NCBI GenBank assembly: GCA_026874595.1
Contig: CM049306.1
Location: 12,545,019 to 12,609,018 of the forward strand
Length of the DNA: 64,000 nt
Reading direction: 5' to 3'
Origin: Sipunculus nudus
Taxonomy: Eukaryota > Annelida > Sipuncula > Golfingiida > Sipunculidae
The first letter of the stretch is position 1. Every line of letters starts with the position of its first letter. The notes under the pieces were generated by a model. It was not told the origin of the DNA and did not search any database. It saw only the letters and a list, made by a program, of their open reading frames with translations. The position numbers and the translations under genes are program-made. Shown piece after piece: positions 1 to 11,449 of the stretch.

Positions 1-2837
1 AATTTTTCCTTCTGAAGTCGTCAGATAGACAAGCAGTTCTCTTGACAGCAGAGGATGGATGATGCCCAGTACCTTAACCGATCCAAGACCGACCCCGTAA
101 CTTTGGTTCAGTAGTATTTTGGCAGGATCGCTTAATCTAAGTTCCCAGTGATATGGAATGCTCACCTGACGTCCGTATCCTCCACCAGTCCTCTGTCTAC
201 GCTCGAGAGTAACACCGGAAGCCATTAGGCTGTCAAAAGCAGCAACAGGCAGAGGACGGTACTTAATGTCATATGTATTCATGAAAGCAATAAACCTGAG
301 CAGATTGTGTTCTTCCCTGCTTTTCATCTCTTGCATGAGACTAGCAACGGTGCCTTTAATATGTTCCATATTGAAATTTTCCTTCAGAATATTGAAGCAT
401 ATGAGGTGTTTTGGGTCATCATGTGTTTCTTCAAGCTTCTTTGATGTGGTCTGAAACCAGTTTCTTTCCGCAGGCAATAATTCCTGTTTTAAAACAACAT
501 GTGCCCCATGTGGTCTCTCCGGAGGCAGTGTTGTCCGTCTGCAAATCAAAAGCACGCAAACATTTTCCATGCCGCACAAAGGACTTTGGTGGTCAATGGA
601 TTTTACCCTTTGTTCTATTTGAGCAATTAGCCTCTGCGTCTGTCTTTCTTCAAGGTTGTCCAGGAGAAGCAAGAGTGGTTTAGGTGTATGTTCCTCGTCG
701 TAAGACAAAAGTGTCCAGACCTGATCAGCTGTTGTTGACGCAATCTTCTTTACCACCGCACAGCGGTAAACCTTTCGGAAATCCCACAGCACATGCCGGG
801 CCGCGGTGCTGCCCCCTGATCCTGGCTGGTGGTACAAAATTACTTTCGCTATTCTTGCATCCTCACGGTCATTACGTTTCCACTTCATCTTATCTTGCAC
901 TTTGCCTTTAAGGGATTCGTGAATGTGACGTGCCAAGACTTGATTCCCAAACCAGAAATTCCACCAAGATACCTTGCAACCATGATAAAACTGACCTTCC
1001 ATATGCTTTTCTTTTTCTGATAACGTGGTTTTATTCCGGACTATTCCAACTTCACAGTCACACTCGTTGTAGTGAAGGATTTCAAAATCTGTCAGCCGCT
1101 GTCTCTGGTCTTCTGGCAAAATGCACCAAACACCTGTGGATGTTGGAATAATTTTGTCTTCAACTTCGTGGGATCCTTTGATTTCTCTGCAGACGTTGTG
1201 TATATGACGCCATGGAATGCCAACTACAGAGCGTTGCTCCACTGTCTCCCTACTGGCACAGTTCCTGCGTGTAATTTCAGCCTTCCATGGATCTGCGATG
1301 CTGTCATCTTCGGCAAGAATAACAAACTGGTCAGGAAATCGATTGCACATTTCACAAGCGGCTTCTTGCATCACATGGATATCCGCTGACAACAAAGCAA
1401 ATACGACAATGGCCCTTCTCTCAGGGATTTGCTGTTGAAAAAAATTCAGAGCTTCTCTAAATGCCTTTCCTCTCTTGCGTAACCATTCAAGGGGTTCCTC
1501 TGCCGACACTCCCTGAGCATGATATCCATTTGAAAGTATCCATGGCTGTTGAGCAGAATTTTCAATCTCTTCCTTAATGTTGAACTCTGATTTGCCGCTG
1601 CCCTCACAAAACTCTTCTAAATTTACTACTCTCATGCTGCTCTGTTCGCTTTCCTGCATGTATGTACAAAGGGTTGTTTCAGGGTCAAAATCAAATACCG
1701 CTTTCCACTCTATGTCCTTCAGGAATGCTAGATTGTTTTTTATATAGGCAATGTCTCTGCGTTGCCCCGGTGGGCTCAAAATGAGTATTGGGTAAATATC
1801 TGGTGTCGCACGAATGTCCCCATGGCACAATAATTGTACCATTCGATCTTTCAATTCACGGAAGTCTTCCTCATTGGCATCCAAACGGCGTTCTGCGGAG
1901 CGTCTTACCTCTGCTAACTGATCTTTAAGACGCAGAAATTGTTCCACCTCTGTCACATGCAAAACTTTGGGTTTACCTCCTTTCAACCGATAAATATTGG
2001 CCTCCCCTTTTGACAAGCTTCCGTTTGAGTTCTTCTTTGGTAGCACGGTAGTAAAGGAGGCGTTGCGGCACACGCTGTAGTCTGGTACGATATCTATTTC
2101 CATCACGTATACCGATGGTCCATTACAACTGTCACACTCATCTATGACTTCAATAAACTCCGGCCGCCGGACGCAATACTTTACAATATCTGTCTGATCA
2201 GGAAAGAAATAATTCAAAATTCCTTGGCGTATCTTAGCTGTCATTGTTGTTGGCACCGCGGCCATTCCAATAATTTCCCGACTATCCAACACTCCGAAAT
2301 GAATGGTGGCGTTCACTCTGTCATTCAAGCATGCACACGCCAAAACAGCTATCCTTTGTAATATATGTTCTACTAAATCTGGTTCTTGGATATTACGTGT
2401 ATCTTCAAAGAAATGCAATGGAAATAGCATGTTAGCATCGGGATCATTTTGGCACGGTGGGAACAGACCATATCTTCTGTAGCTGTGGTTCATTGAGCCT
2501 TGAATGCCAAATTTCCTGAATCTCTCCGACACCTGTGAGCTTTCAGGGCTACCGACCGATCGAATTTTTGACACAGGGTGAACCTGTTCGAGGGATAGAA
2601 GTTCGTTCCTTTCCTTAAGTATTTTCTTGAAAATACCATAGGGCACATCTTTAAACCAGGATTTCTCCGCTTGATCCATGGAGATATCAGTCAACGTATC
2701 ACCATCTATATACTGTTCACAAAACACATCTGCAGCTTTCTGTTTTGCCTCTTGATCAAGGGATAAGGAAAGAATCCAGTTCTTTACATCAGTAATGTCC
2801 CACTGGGCTACGGGTAATTTTGAACCAATGTTTGTGC
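1..2837 (-). CDS. SAMD9-like large exon: SAM, AlbA-like, central region and P-loop
   Basis: The minus-strand acceptor (TTGCAG) lies just above 2837, and 945 codons then run without a stop to base 1. The SAM domain is near 2630-2815. An AlbA_2-like segment is near 1880-2440. A central part containing YPILILSPPGQRRD lies around 1760-1830. The P-loop is at 802-831. A single huge exon holding most of the protein is also typical of vertebrate SAMD9 genes. The exon takes its first base from the preceding exon (A plus GC gives Ser). Confidence 0.9.
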
Positions 2838-5800
2838 CTGCAATATAAGATATATGCAAGATGATAAACAACAGCTTTATAAAGATAATTTTCGTTATTT
2901 TTCAATTTTCACGTGTATATCCCTGCTGCGATACATCAAGGTTTTTTTTTTCCGTGATCCAACTGATCACTGGAAGTTTTATGCATTAGAATGCTGCTGT
3001 TCGATATTCTGTATAATCCGATGATTACGTTTACTTCTTCTGCCACATACTCAACTTTATCATAACGTTTATTTAAAAATAATTTGACTTATACTCACTA
3101 GATACGTCATTCATTGCTTCTTTAACTTGCGGTAGCACGGTTCCGTCTGCTGCCTTAGTTATATCTTTTATCCACAATGTTGTACTTATCTGGCTAAGGT
3201 GAAATTTCAGGTAAAAACATTTTGCATCTGCAATTGTTACCTATTATTATGAAATATTATAAAACATGTAAATTGTAAGATGTCCAAAGCAGTATCCATT
3301 CATTTAAGAAAATATGAAGGGGAAGGAGGGGTTACATTTAGAAAGGAAACAAGTTACCAAGAGATTAAAAGTTAAACAGTTAAAGTTGCAGGAGGATCAA
3401 ACCTTGTTATGCCTGCCACAGAATGAAGGCAAATGCGAGCCTTGGTTCGGCATCCATTGCCAATTGTGGAGATGCCTGGTGCTAAATATCGGTCAATACT
3501 GCACCACATCCTAATTAACATCTGTTTTGACTACCAAGATATGATAATTACTGCTAACGTTTGTTTGCTTAACGCATAGAGTGACTAACTGCAGTAGATG
3601 TGTACATGAAATGGCCATTAGAACACGAATCGTTCATTAGAGAAAAATCTACACCTACAGTTGCAACAGGTTTGTACCTCACTTGTTCAGAACGTTCAAG
3701 GGATTACTAGACCAAGCCGCAGTGCACCGGTCTTCATCTCGCGGTTACATGTCATGGTTCTAGCCACCTCTCCGACAACCCTTTACACAAGTTCAGTTAA
3801 TAAATTATAGATTACTCATTTTCCGTGTTTCGCTAATATTTCCTTCGTGTCTGTGAAGAATAAAGTTTGTTTTCTTCATAACGGGTAGTAATGTGTAAGG
3901 TTCTTAGGTTTCATGGGTAACAGCACCATGATACTTTGTTGAAATGGGAATCAGAAAGTACGGTAATTCACATGCATGAAGTTGTGTGACTGTGTGTCAT
4001 ATTATCTCAATCTTTGTACACATGTAACACATCAAAGGATACTCATCCTCTTCGAGAATCTGGCAATAGGAAAATGTGGTTTTGATGACGTCAAGAAGTC
4101 TCGCCCCCTCTTCGCCGACGGGGATTTCAGAAGCAATGGCATGATCCACCATGTGATCAAACAGCACCCTGCTTCCAGGTTCCCGCATGTAGGAGTCTCT
4201 TAACCATTCTTTCACTCGCTTCCTCTCTCTTTCATCTGAAAAAGAAACGGCCCCTTCTGGTAAACAACAACGAAACCTTGTGCTCGCCTTAAATAAAATC
4301 AAAAGGTATCGAACGATAATGTAAACGCCCTTATACGCTTCCACCAGATAGGTCTATGATATATTTGTGGCACTGTCCGCTGAATGAGGTGAAGGTTACC
4401 ATACTACAAAAATGATGATTCAGTTTTATAAGTACGGGGCTAAGAATAAGTCACAATCTATCACTAAGGCACTGGAGCGAATCTTTGAGATTCCATCAAG
4501 TTTTCATCATTTAGTCTCGAGGCACCAGAGGGTTTTGAATCGAGGACTAAGTTTAATAATGGTCTGTAGGCTCTGCATTGACTAGCACTGATTTGGATGC
4601 AAGTTGATTGACTTATGGCCGCACCCTCAGTGCATGCTGGGTTGTGACTTCCCATTAACTCTCAATTACACATTCTGTGTAGCTTAGAAACAAACCCTCT
4701 CCTCAGTTTAACCACGTCCTAAATCCTAACCATTTCCTTTGATGTAGACAGAAAGTTATTCAGTCTACTATTTGTTTGTCTATTTATTTCTGCTCTACAT
4801 TAGATTAAACATAGTTTCAAGTACTTTGTCGGAGATTCACCTTGAGGGAGGACAGAGTTGATTTAATATAATAACAGTGGCTCTTGTATACTAAAAGTTT
4901 CAATAAGTCACAAACGCCAATTGATGTTCATATTTAAAAGATGTTTTGATTTTTAATTCTCTTGTGAAGAATAACTGAAATCAGACTGCCGTTGCAAAAA
5001 ATAAAAAAAACAGGAATGTGCAGCCTTCCTTTATAAATGTATATCTGTAATTTTCAACGAAGAGCACTTCTTTTGGTGTGTCACTTTCGTGAATTGAATG
5101 AATATAGATAGTACTTCGATGAATTATGATATAAAAGATATAGTTCTAGAGTACTGTATTGTCTCCTTCATGGACACTGAAATGTATGTCCATATTTTAT
5201 CCTAGACTGGCTGGTTATCTATCCCTACTGGCATGTGTTCAAATCTAATTTTTGAATGAATTTATTGTATCATTTCCAAATAAATAATTTTAACTAAATT
5301 TAACATTAAGTATTACATAAAGGATTTTTGCTTCTTTCTTGCTGTATTGGTACATTTCCACTGATTTCAGTGAATGCAATCCAATGGTTTAAAAACAGTG
5401 CAACGTTCGGAGGTTATCTATTTTTATTAGTAAGGAGGCGATATAATACAAATGCATCTAAGATTTATATCACTGATAACTTAAAGAGGATGAAGCAGCA
5501 TACGGCTAACCCCCTTACCTGTCCACTCTAACACTTTGGCCTCCAGGGCATTTCGGACGAAGTTTAGATCTGAATCCGTCAGGGCCTGCAAGAATATTCC
5601 AAACGCCCGCGGCCCCTTCTTTCGCAAAATCCGCAAAAACAAGTCCACTGATTGGTCCGTTGTTTTGATTCTCTCGCAGTCATGATCTGTCAGCACGTCC
5701 TCCTGGTAGAGGTGGTCGAGCAGACGAGACTGTTTGATGTCTAGGTGGTCGAGCAGGAACACCCGGGTCTTCTGTAAGCTGTACCGATGACGTTCTTCCA

Positions 5801-5857
5801 TGTCGAAAAAGAGACTGCTCCTCTTTCTATTTCCTAACTCAGAATACTTCATAACTC
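1..5857 (-). CDS. CARD-SAM-SAMD9/SAMD9L-like protein (gene span, 3' end beyond window)
   Basis: Four exons on the minus strand (5519-5857, about 4043-4235, 3099-3193, 1-2837) give about 1,153 residues, and the reading frame is still open at base 1. In order: a CARD (about residues 18-100), a charged helical segment, a SAM domain (about 215-280, starting WDITDVKNWIL), an AlbA_2-like region (about 360-540, with NATIHFGV), a central region, and a P-loop NTPase core (about 870 onward, HQPGSGGSTAARHV then VLWDF). The order from SAM onward is that of vertebrate SAMD9/SAMD9L, interferon-linked antiviral and growth-restricting STAND-like proteins. The CARD is additional. The C-terminal TPR/OB-like part expected for the family would lie left of base 1. 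Family assignment is from recognisable motifs, with no alignment run. Function in innate immunity is inference. Confidence 0.88.
3099..3193 (-). CDS. SAMD9-like gene, short linker exon
   Basis: This 95-nt exon is bounded by CCTTAG and GTGAGTAT on the minus strand. It reads QISTTLWIKDITKAADG and continues to MNDVS. Its 3' phase fits the large exon exactly. It links the CARD part to the SAM domain and no motif is recognised in it. The 5' phase requires two bases from the preceding exon. Confidence 0.7.
4043..4235 (-). CDS. SAMD9-like gene, helical segment exon
   Basis: The acceptor TTTTTCAG lies just above 4235. The single base left by the CARD exon completes a GAT codon, giving DERERKRVKEWLRDSYMR and onward through RVLFDHMVDHAIASEIP. 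The segment is charged, probably helical and about 65 residues long. It could be a second death-fold or only a linker. The donor is not certain: GA|GTATCC at 4043 fits the next phase, and AT|GTGTTA or AT|GTGTAC slightly further on also fit. Without splicing the frame stops at 3997. Confidence 0.6.
5519..5857 (-). CDS. SAMD9-like gene, CARD-encoding first coding exon
   Basis: The ATG is at 5850-5852 on the minus strand, seven bases after an acceptor (GTATTTCAG), so a 5'-UTR exon must lie further upstream. The product contains a clear CARD: YSLQKTRVFLLDHLDIKQ, then LLDHLYQEDVLTDHDCERI, then DLFLRILRKKGPRAFGIFLQ. The KKGPRAF segment resembles the conserved G-P-x-A-F turn of caspase-2/RAIDD-type CARDs. 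The exon ends at a strong donor (ACAG|GTAAGG). CARDs recruit partners by homotypic contacts, so an oligomerising immune or cell-death adaptor role is inferred. Confidence 0.88.
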
Positions 5858-6090
5858 CTGAAATACAAAACCATAAATTAAACTTTCTGTGCGTAGAAAT
5901 TTGTTTTATATATCTAAAACTTCCATACGGATTAATTCCTATTTCTACACGTAATTAGCATCCTCAATATAACTATATACAGGCAGCCTGATGATAGTTT
6001 TTAACAATTGTCGCTCTTCAGACTGTGGTACAACGGGATATTAGCTCCAGTTGTAAGTTTTGTCTATCTTTATCAATACCAGACATGGGG

Positions 6091-6238
6091 TCTATTACAG
6101 TTGTTCTATTACTATAACTATTACTATTACTTTCAATTTCTGAAATTACTATTACTATTACTATTACCACATTTTATCTTCTATTACTATTACTATTACT
6201 GGGGTATCTATTACTATTACTATTACTATTACATGAAC
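6091..6238. repeat. Left subterminal TATTAC repeat block of the hAT-like element
   Basis: Near-tandem CTATTACTATTAC units broken by short spacers, immediately inside the left TIR. The matching block at the right end has the same orientation, not inverted. It is probably a subterminal motif array or an expanded microsatellite. Confidence 0.8.
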
Positions 6239-8002
6239 TTAAACTGATGGGAGGATTCTAGACCTTGCGCAGCCACGAGTGCTATAAACTAGCACTCCAA
6301 TCACATGTTTAAATAATATTAAAAGCAACTATATCATCCAGTTACCTACACAATTTTCTAATACTGTGTCTGTCATTTACAAGAAGCCTAATGATACTGG
6401 ATATCTTAATTATTTCAGCTTCTTTAATTCTATTTTTAATATTTTGAAACCTCAATGATCGATATTTGGGTGTTTCAAGTCGAAATTATGAGATAATTGT
6501 ATAAACTCTTGAATACATGTAATTTAAAAGCAACCCATTGTTAAGGCCCTTTCATATGTAAAATATTGATTTATAATTATATGCATACTTGTACATTTTA
6601 TATAATTTTCATATATATTTAACATAAATTTATTTACAGTACATACTTCCGTTTAGATTTAATCTTCGTTTTCATAGTCAATAAATAAAGATTTTCAGTG
6701 TAACTAAAAATTGTCTCCAGAGGAATTATTTATGATTATTGCATATTATTACTTATTATCAAAGCTGACAATTCAGTCCTTTATGTCTGTATCAGGAGAG
6801 GAATTTATGTAGGGCTGTGTCCTGTTTCCCAATCCTTATAAATATATCCAACAAAAATACTGTTTACGTCAAGATTCTGGACAGATCCAAACTGGAGACA
6901 AAAGTACCCCATCTTCTCGGGTGTATATGTTCATTTGGATGTGATGCCATGTTTTATTCCATCACATATATCTCGAGAGTGAACAGAGAGGTGGTAAACT
7001 TTACAATAATGGTAGCATGCATGGCTATTATTCTTCAGGCATGCCCTTCTTCATAGCAGCAAAACAAGCATAGGATAATTTAGGAATATGGAGAGTGATT
7101 TTAAATTTACATCAATTTTACAAAACAAATAAAATATTATTTAAATCACTTTCATAATAAATTTGGAATTAAACAATCTTGTATTTTAAATTTTGTACAT
7201 AACAGGATCTAATTATTTGATATCAAAATTTCAGATATTAAATAATAAAATATTAATAGTTACTTATATTCTCATATTATATAATCAAATAAATTAATAT
7301 CATGTAAAAAATGGTTACTTTAATTTTCAAAATATAAATTAACATAATTTTAGATACTAAATGAAGGTCTGCAAAATTGGTACTATGAAATAACAGACAA
7401 GTATTAAAAGAATACTTTTAAAAGAATATGAATATAAATTAACTAGATGATACATGTGCCTGAGGTATGACTTTATCCAAGTGATTGTAGTACTGGTCTG
7501 AGTTTATAGCATTGTAGGCTTCAGTGCGTTATGGGTAGTGAAAGCACCATAAGCTTATCATGAACATTTTGGGTCTGCACTGTACCTGGTTCCATATTAT
7601 ATTTTTCTTGAATGTGTGTTATTGCAATCGGTATGATTAAAATGCAAACTGGCTTGTGAAAACAAATCTAGGTACATTTCAGAATATGCATATATGGATT
7701 GATGGATGTGAGATAAGATGTACATGTCACAATAATAATGCACTATTTATTTGTCTCTTAACATCAAACATGCCTCCATGGTTTACATATCAAAGGTCAG
7801 ATTGTGCCAGGTAACTTATTTGGCTGAGACCTACTCTGTCCAGTACTCTTATGTAATTAGCACCAGTGGTCACCATCAATGTGGCAGCTGGCCAATGCTT
7901 GCCTCAACAATAGGCACATCCTGGACAAGAACTGAGTCTGTTCAGCATTATTTGCTGATATGCTTCATGATCAAGGGGCTCACAGGAAGTAATAGAAAGT
8001 AA

Positions 8003-8151
8003 TATGTATTACTCTATTACTTTGCCTTCTGTTTCTATTTTTTTTTTTCTACTATTACTATTACAGATCAAATTTTTTAGTCTATTACTATTTCTATTAC
8101 ATGGAAAAAGCTGTAATAGTCTATTACTATTACTATTACTTATTACTATTA
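8003..8151. repeat. Right subterminal TATTAC repeat block of the hAT-like element
   Basis: Interrupted TATTAC and TTACTATTAC units with a poly-T run near 8040, ending directly at the right TIR. Confidence 0.75.
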
Positions 8152-8391
8152 CCCCATGTCTGATCAATACGACTTAGCACGCCATGATATAGTTGCAGCT
8201 TTAACGTCTGTCCCTCTATATGCCTGTTTTGGACTGATGCATGGTGATATATTCATAACTCTATAAAATATTGTCCTTCTATTTTCCCTATAGCTGTGAA
8301 TTCATCGTAATAAAGAATTGACGGGAACATTATAGGTTTTGAACAGTCCAGTGGTAATGAGCTTGGCTCTTTCCGCTGGTTCATTTCCGGG

Positions 8392-8625
8392 GTGGCCGGT
8401 ATGACTGTGGTGTGTAGTTCATTTTCAGGAGGGGGGGGGGGTGAGAGTGGTTTGTAGTGGCATGTCCGAGTTAATCTCTCTGGGGTGGCCATGAGAGTGG
8501 TTTGTAGTGGCCGTACCGAGTACATTTTCAGGGTTAGCCATGAGAGTGGTTTGTAGTGGCCGTAGGGAGTACATTTTCCCGGTGGTCATGCGAGTGGTTT
8601 GAAATGACCGGTACGAGGTCGTTTA
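8392..8625. repeat. Imperfect 49-bp minisatellite
   Basis: About five diverged units contain GAGAGTGGTTTGTAGTGGCC or a variant. Unit starts near 8441, 8491, 8540 and 8588 give periods of 50, 49 and 48. A short G-run at 8430-8440 sits inside the first unit. There is no coding potential of note. Confidence 0.7.
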
Positions 8626-9269
8626 CCCTTCCCATTGGAATCCTCCGAGCTAGACACTGCCGAACGGTACCATGTGGCCCATGTAAAGTGTCTTGTATTA
8701 GTTATAATAATTATTTGTTTGATCCATGTAAGTTGAATAATAATTAAAGTTTGAAGGCCAGGTGATAGGAGGCGGGGCTGAATGCACAGGCGCTTGACTT
8801 GATGCACTAGCAATTCCCCTATTATCGTTCATGTAGAATAAATGTCCGTTTATCTGAACACTGTTACAGAACAACATTTATTAGATGCTGTAAACTGGTT
8901 TTAATTAAATTTCAAATAAAATTCCGAGTAAAATAGTCCATATATCTGCCTTAAGAATACAGTCATTGTGTTCAGATCACTGATAACAAATGTTACAGTC
9001 ATGTATGTACATGTGAAAGAAGGGAGATCAAGGAAGCGTTTAAAGGTAAAAAGAGAGTTATTAACTCTTGTAATTGGGAAACGGGGAGTGCTTTGTTTAT
9101 AATTAAATATTGATTGATAAGTATTGTTCATATTTGTTAGAAAACGAGTATGTCGGCAATGTGAGCGGTAATAAGAGAATATAGCCTTATAGTAGTACTG
9201 TGTACAGCCTACAGGCGTTGCAGTGACAGTGATTGAACAGGTATCATATAGACAAGTCAAGCGCCTGTG

Positions 9270-10150
9270 GCTGAATGGCCCTGCCTGGGTCAACCGGAGA
9301 TTTCCGGTCTTCAGCCTTGGACTTCCGGGGGCAATTCTGGATCAACCTCGGACAGTCCAAGAATATACCCCGGAAGTTTGAAACTGTTCAAAACTGTCGG
9401 CGCGAGGAAGAGACCGTGATATTTCCTTTGCATTCCTGGGTTTGCCGGCACTTGATCACGCTTAATGGCATTTGACTGCAGACGCATCTGGCTTCATCCT
9501 GTGAACCTTGGGCAATTCAATCGGTCTCAGGTTTCCTAACTTCTTCCATGAAGCACTAAGGATAACTATTACTTGACCTGCGTAAGACCTTTAATATATT
9601 TTACGAACAGACCTGGAATGAACCACGGCAATGTACAGGCTGCTCAAGGCTTCAAATAGGTCTACTTAGGGAAATCCAAGGTCTCCTCAAGACTGACCGC
9701 CAAATCACAGATGGGATGAGACAAAACCTTAACCGGTACGCTTCTCGCGCAGAGGTTGTCATACACATCTATCCAGATCTCCCTGGCTATAACCGCTGCT
9801 TATAACAGGATAAGGTACTCTTGGTCTGACCACCACAAAGAGCAAAGAATTTTAATCAGACCAATGAGAGAGTGGTATCGCACTGTGTATCCGGCTTAAA
9901 CATGCGACACCCACTCTTTTTTGTCCTTATTAACCCGGGGCACCAGACATAGTTGGTTTGGTTCTTGACCCTGGGACGACTGCAGCGTATAACCTCTGTG
10001 TGAGAAGCTTAGCCGCTAGTTAATTCTAGAAAACCGGAAGAAACCGCTTAATTTTGACCGGGCCAGAGACTAGTCCTTTGCTCATCTTCCATCAGTCCAC
10101 CGAATGACGTCATCATTCAGCTATCGTCCGGAGGCTGATCCTTGACTGTG
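9270..10150. other. GC-richer anonymous block
   Basis: This stretch is visibly more GC-rich than its AT-rich surroundings and contains few homopolymers. I could not find a convincing reading frame or terminal repeats. It may be a decayed retroelement or an old gene fragment. I do not assign a function. Confidence 0.25.
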
Positions 10151-11018
10151 TGACTTGGTCTTACAGCTGTAATACCGTCTTTCTGTTAAACTAATTGGTT
10201 CTGAATGACCATCTCATTCTGTAGGTATATACTTATATCAAGAACCAGATTGCTCCTAAAAATATTAGCTAGGGGATTTCAAAAGAATTTTCTATCATTC
10301 ATATAATTTTTTGTAAATGGTGATCTATCTACAATGACAGTTAAGAATCCTGTCGTTTATCTTTTAATTTTATTTGACATTTAATGATTATTTTCTTAAT
10401 TATATAGAATATCACAACCTCCTGCCACGACAGACCTCGCTGGGACAGACCCTGTAGCCCCTTAACAGTTCTCATGGCCTGCCTGAAGTCATGTTGCTCC
10501 TTTCTTATAGTTCAATTTATAATTAACCGCATGACATATAAAGCATAAACTGACGCGATCACCGAAACTGAGGTTCGCCAAATGTAACGAGCGTTCATGT
10601 GCGAATGACTGCAGTGAATATGTTGAGTTCCGCTGACCCCGATTAAGCCCACATACGAATAAGGGGGGGGGGGGTGCAGTGCAGCTGACTGCCAGATCCT
10701 GATTTTCTGTATGCATGGAGGTTTTATCAAAGAGAGATCAGCTGACTTGTCTTATCGCCCACGTGCATCAGATTGTATTTTATTTAAATTAATCAACCCA
10801 ATTATCTTCATCGGAAGTATTCTAACCATATAGATAAATTATAATCATGGTATTAATTGACATATCTGTACTATATTTTCAATTGAATGGCGGTTACAGC
10901 GAAGTCAAATCAACGAAATTTTGATACATCAAAATGACATTAGCTTACAATTGTTAACAGTCTGATTCAACTTATTTAGGCTCAGCTCACTTTAATCTGA
11001 TAAAATGATTGTGAATAA

Positions 11019-11449
11019 CAGGGGCACAGTTTTTTGGGGGGACATGTAGCTGGTTTCTGACGCCAGAACTCTCCTTTTTATTTTCCCCCTAAATTGCTTT
11101 ATGTTTGAATGAAAATCTTTTTAAAAAAAATCCTACAATGCACGGGGGTCCCCTCTTCCAACCAACACCCTCAGCCGATATACACCCTCGATAGTCGAGC
11201 TTTCCTAAATATAATAGCCCCCCTCCTACAAGCCACCCCCCCCCCCACACACACACACAATTGTCTCTGATTACACCACTATAATAATATTATACATTAC
11301 TTTATTAATTACATGTATTGTTAGGTTAAATATGGTATATGCTGTTGTAAAGGCCTTGGTCGGGGGGGGGGGGGGGGGCGGGAGGTAGGAAGGGGGCTAG
11401 GAGGGGGAAGTTTCCGTCCCCAACATTGCAAAAGGAAATTGCGCCCCTG
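11019..11449. mobile_element. Possible degraded hAT-like MITE
   Basis: The left end CAGGGGCACAGTTTT at 11019 and the reverse complement of the right end (CAGGGGCGCAATTT, 11436-11449) form an imperfect TIR with a hAT-like CAGGGGC start. The flanking 8-mers (GTGAATAA and GTAATCAT) agree at only about half their positions, so the TSD is decayed or absent. The interior includes poly-C/CA (about 11240) and poly-G (11361-11378) tracts. Confidence 0.45.

Larger units (their letters stand above)
2838..5518 (-). other. Introns of the SAMD9-like gene
   Basis: Three introns (2838-3098, 3194-about 4042, 4236-5518) of AT-rich unique-looking sequence. Short ORFs here (for example 3314-3514 and 4464-4655) have no recognisable product and are treated as chance. 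No transposon ends were recognised. Confidence 0.6.
6080..8162. mobile_element. Non-autonomous hAT-like DNA transposon
   Basis: The ends are a perfect 11-bp inverted repeat, CAGACATGGGG at 6080-6090 and CCCCATGTCTG at 8152-8162. It is flanked by identical 8-bp direct repeats ATCAATAC at 6072-6079 and 8163-8170. An 8-bp target-site duplication with CAG-initial TIRs is the hAT signature. Both subterminal regions (6091-6238 and about 8000-8150) are built of TATTAC units in the same orientation. The 1.7-kb interior is AT-rich and has no transposase-like ORF, so the element is probably mobilised in trans. The perfect TSD suggests a fairly young insertion. Confidence 0.85.

Noticed and set aside
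266-1438. Plus-strand ORFs of 60-105 residues
   Set aside because: Antisense shadows of the SAMD9-like large exon. The minus frame is open for 945 codons with recognisable domains.
7751-8002. 83-residue ORF inside the hAT-like element as a transposase remnant
   Set aside because: No hAT dimerisation or RNase-H-like motif is visible. It is far too short and of ordinary composition.
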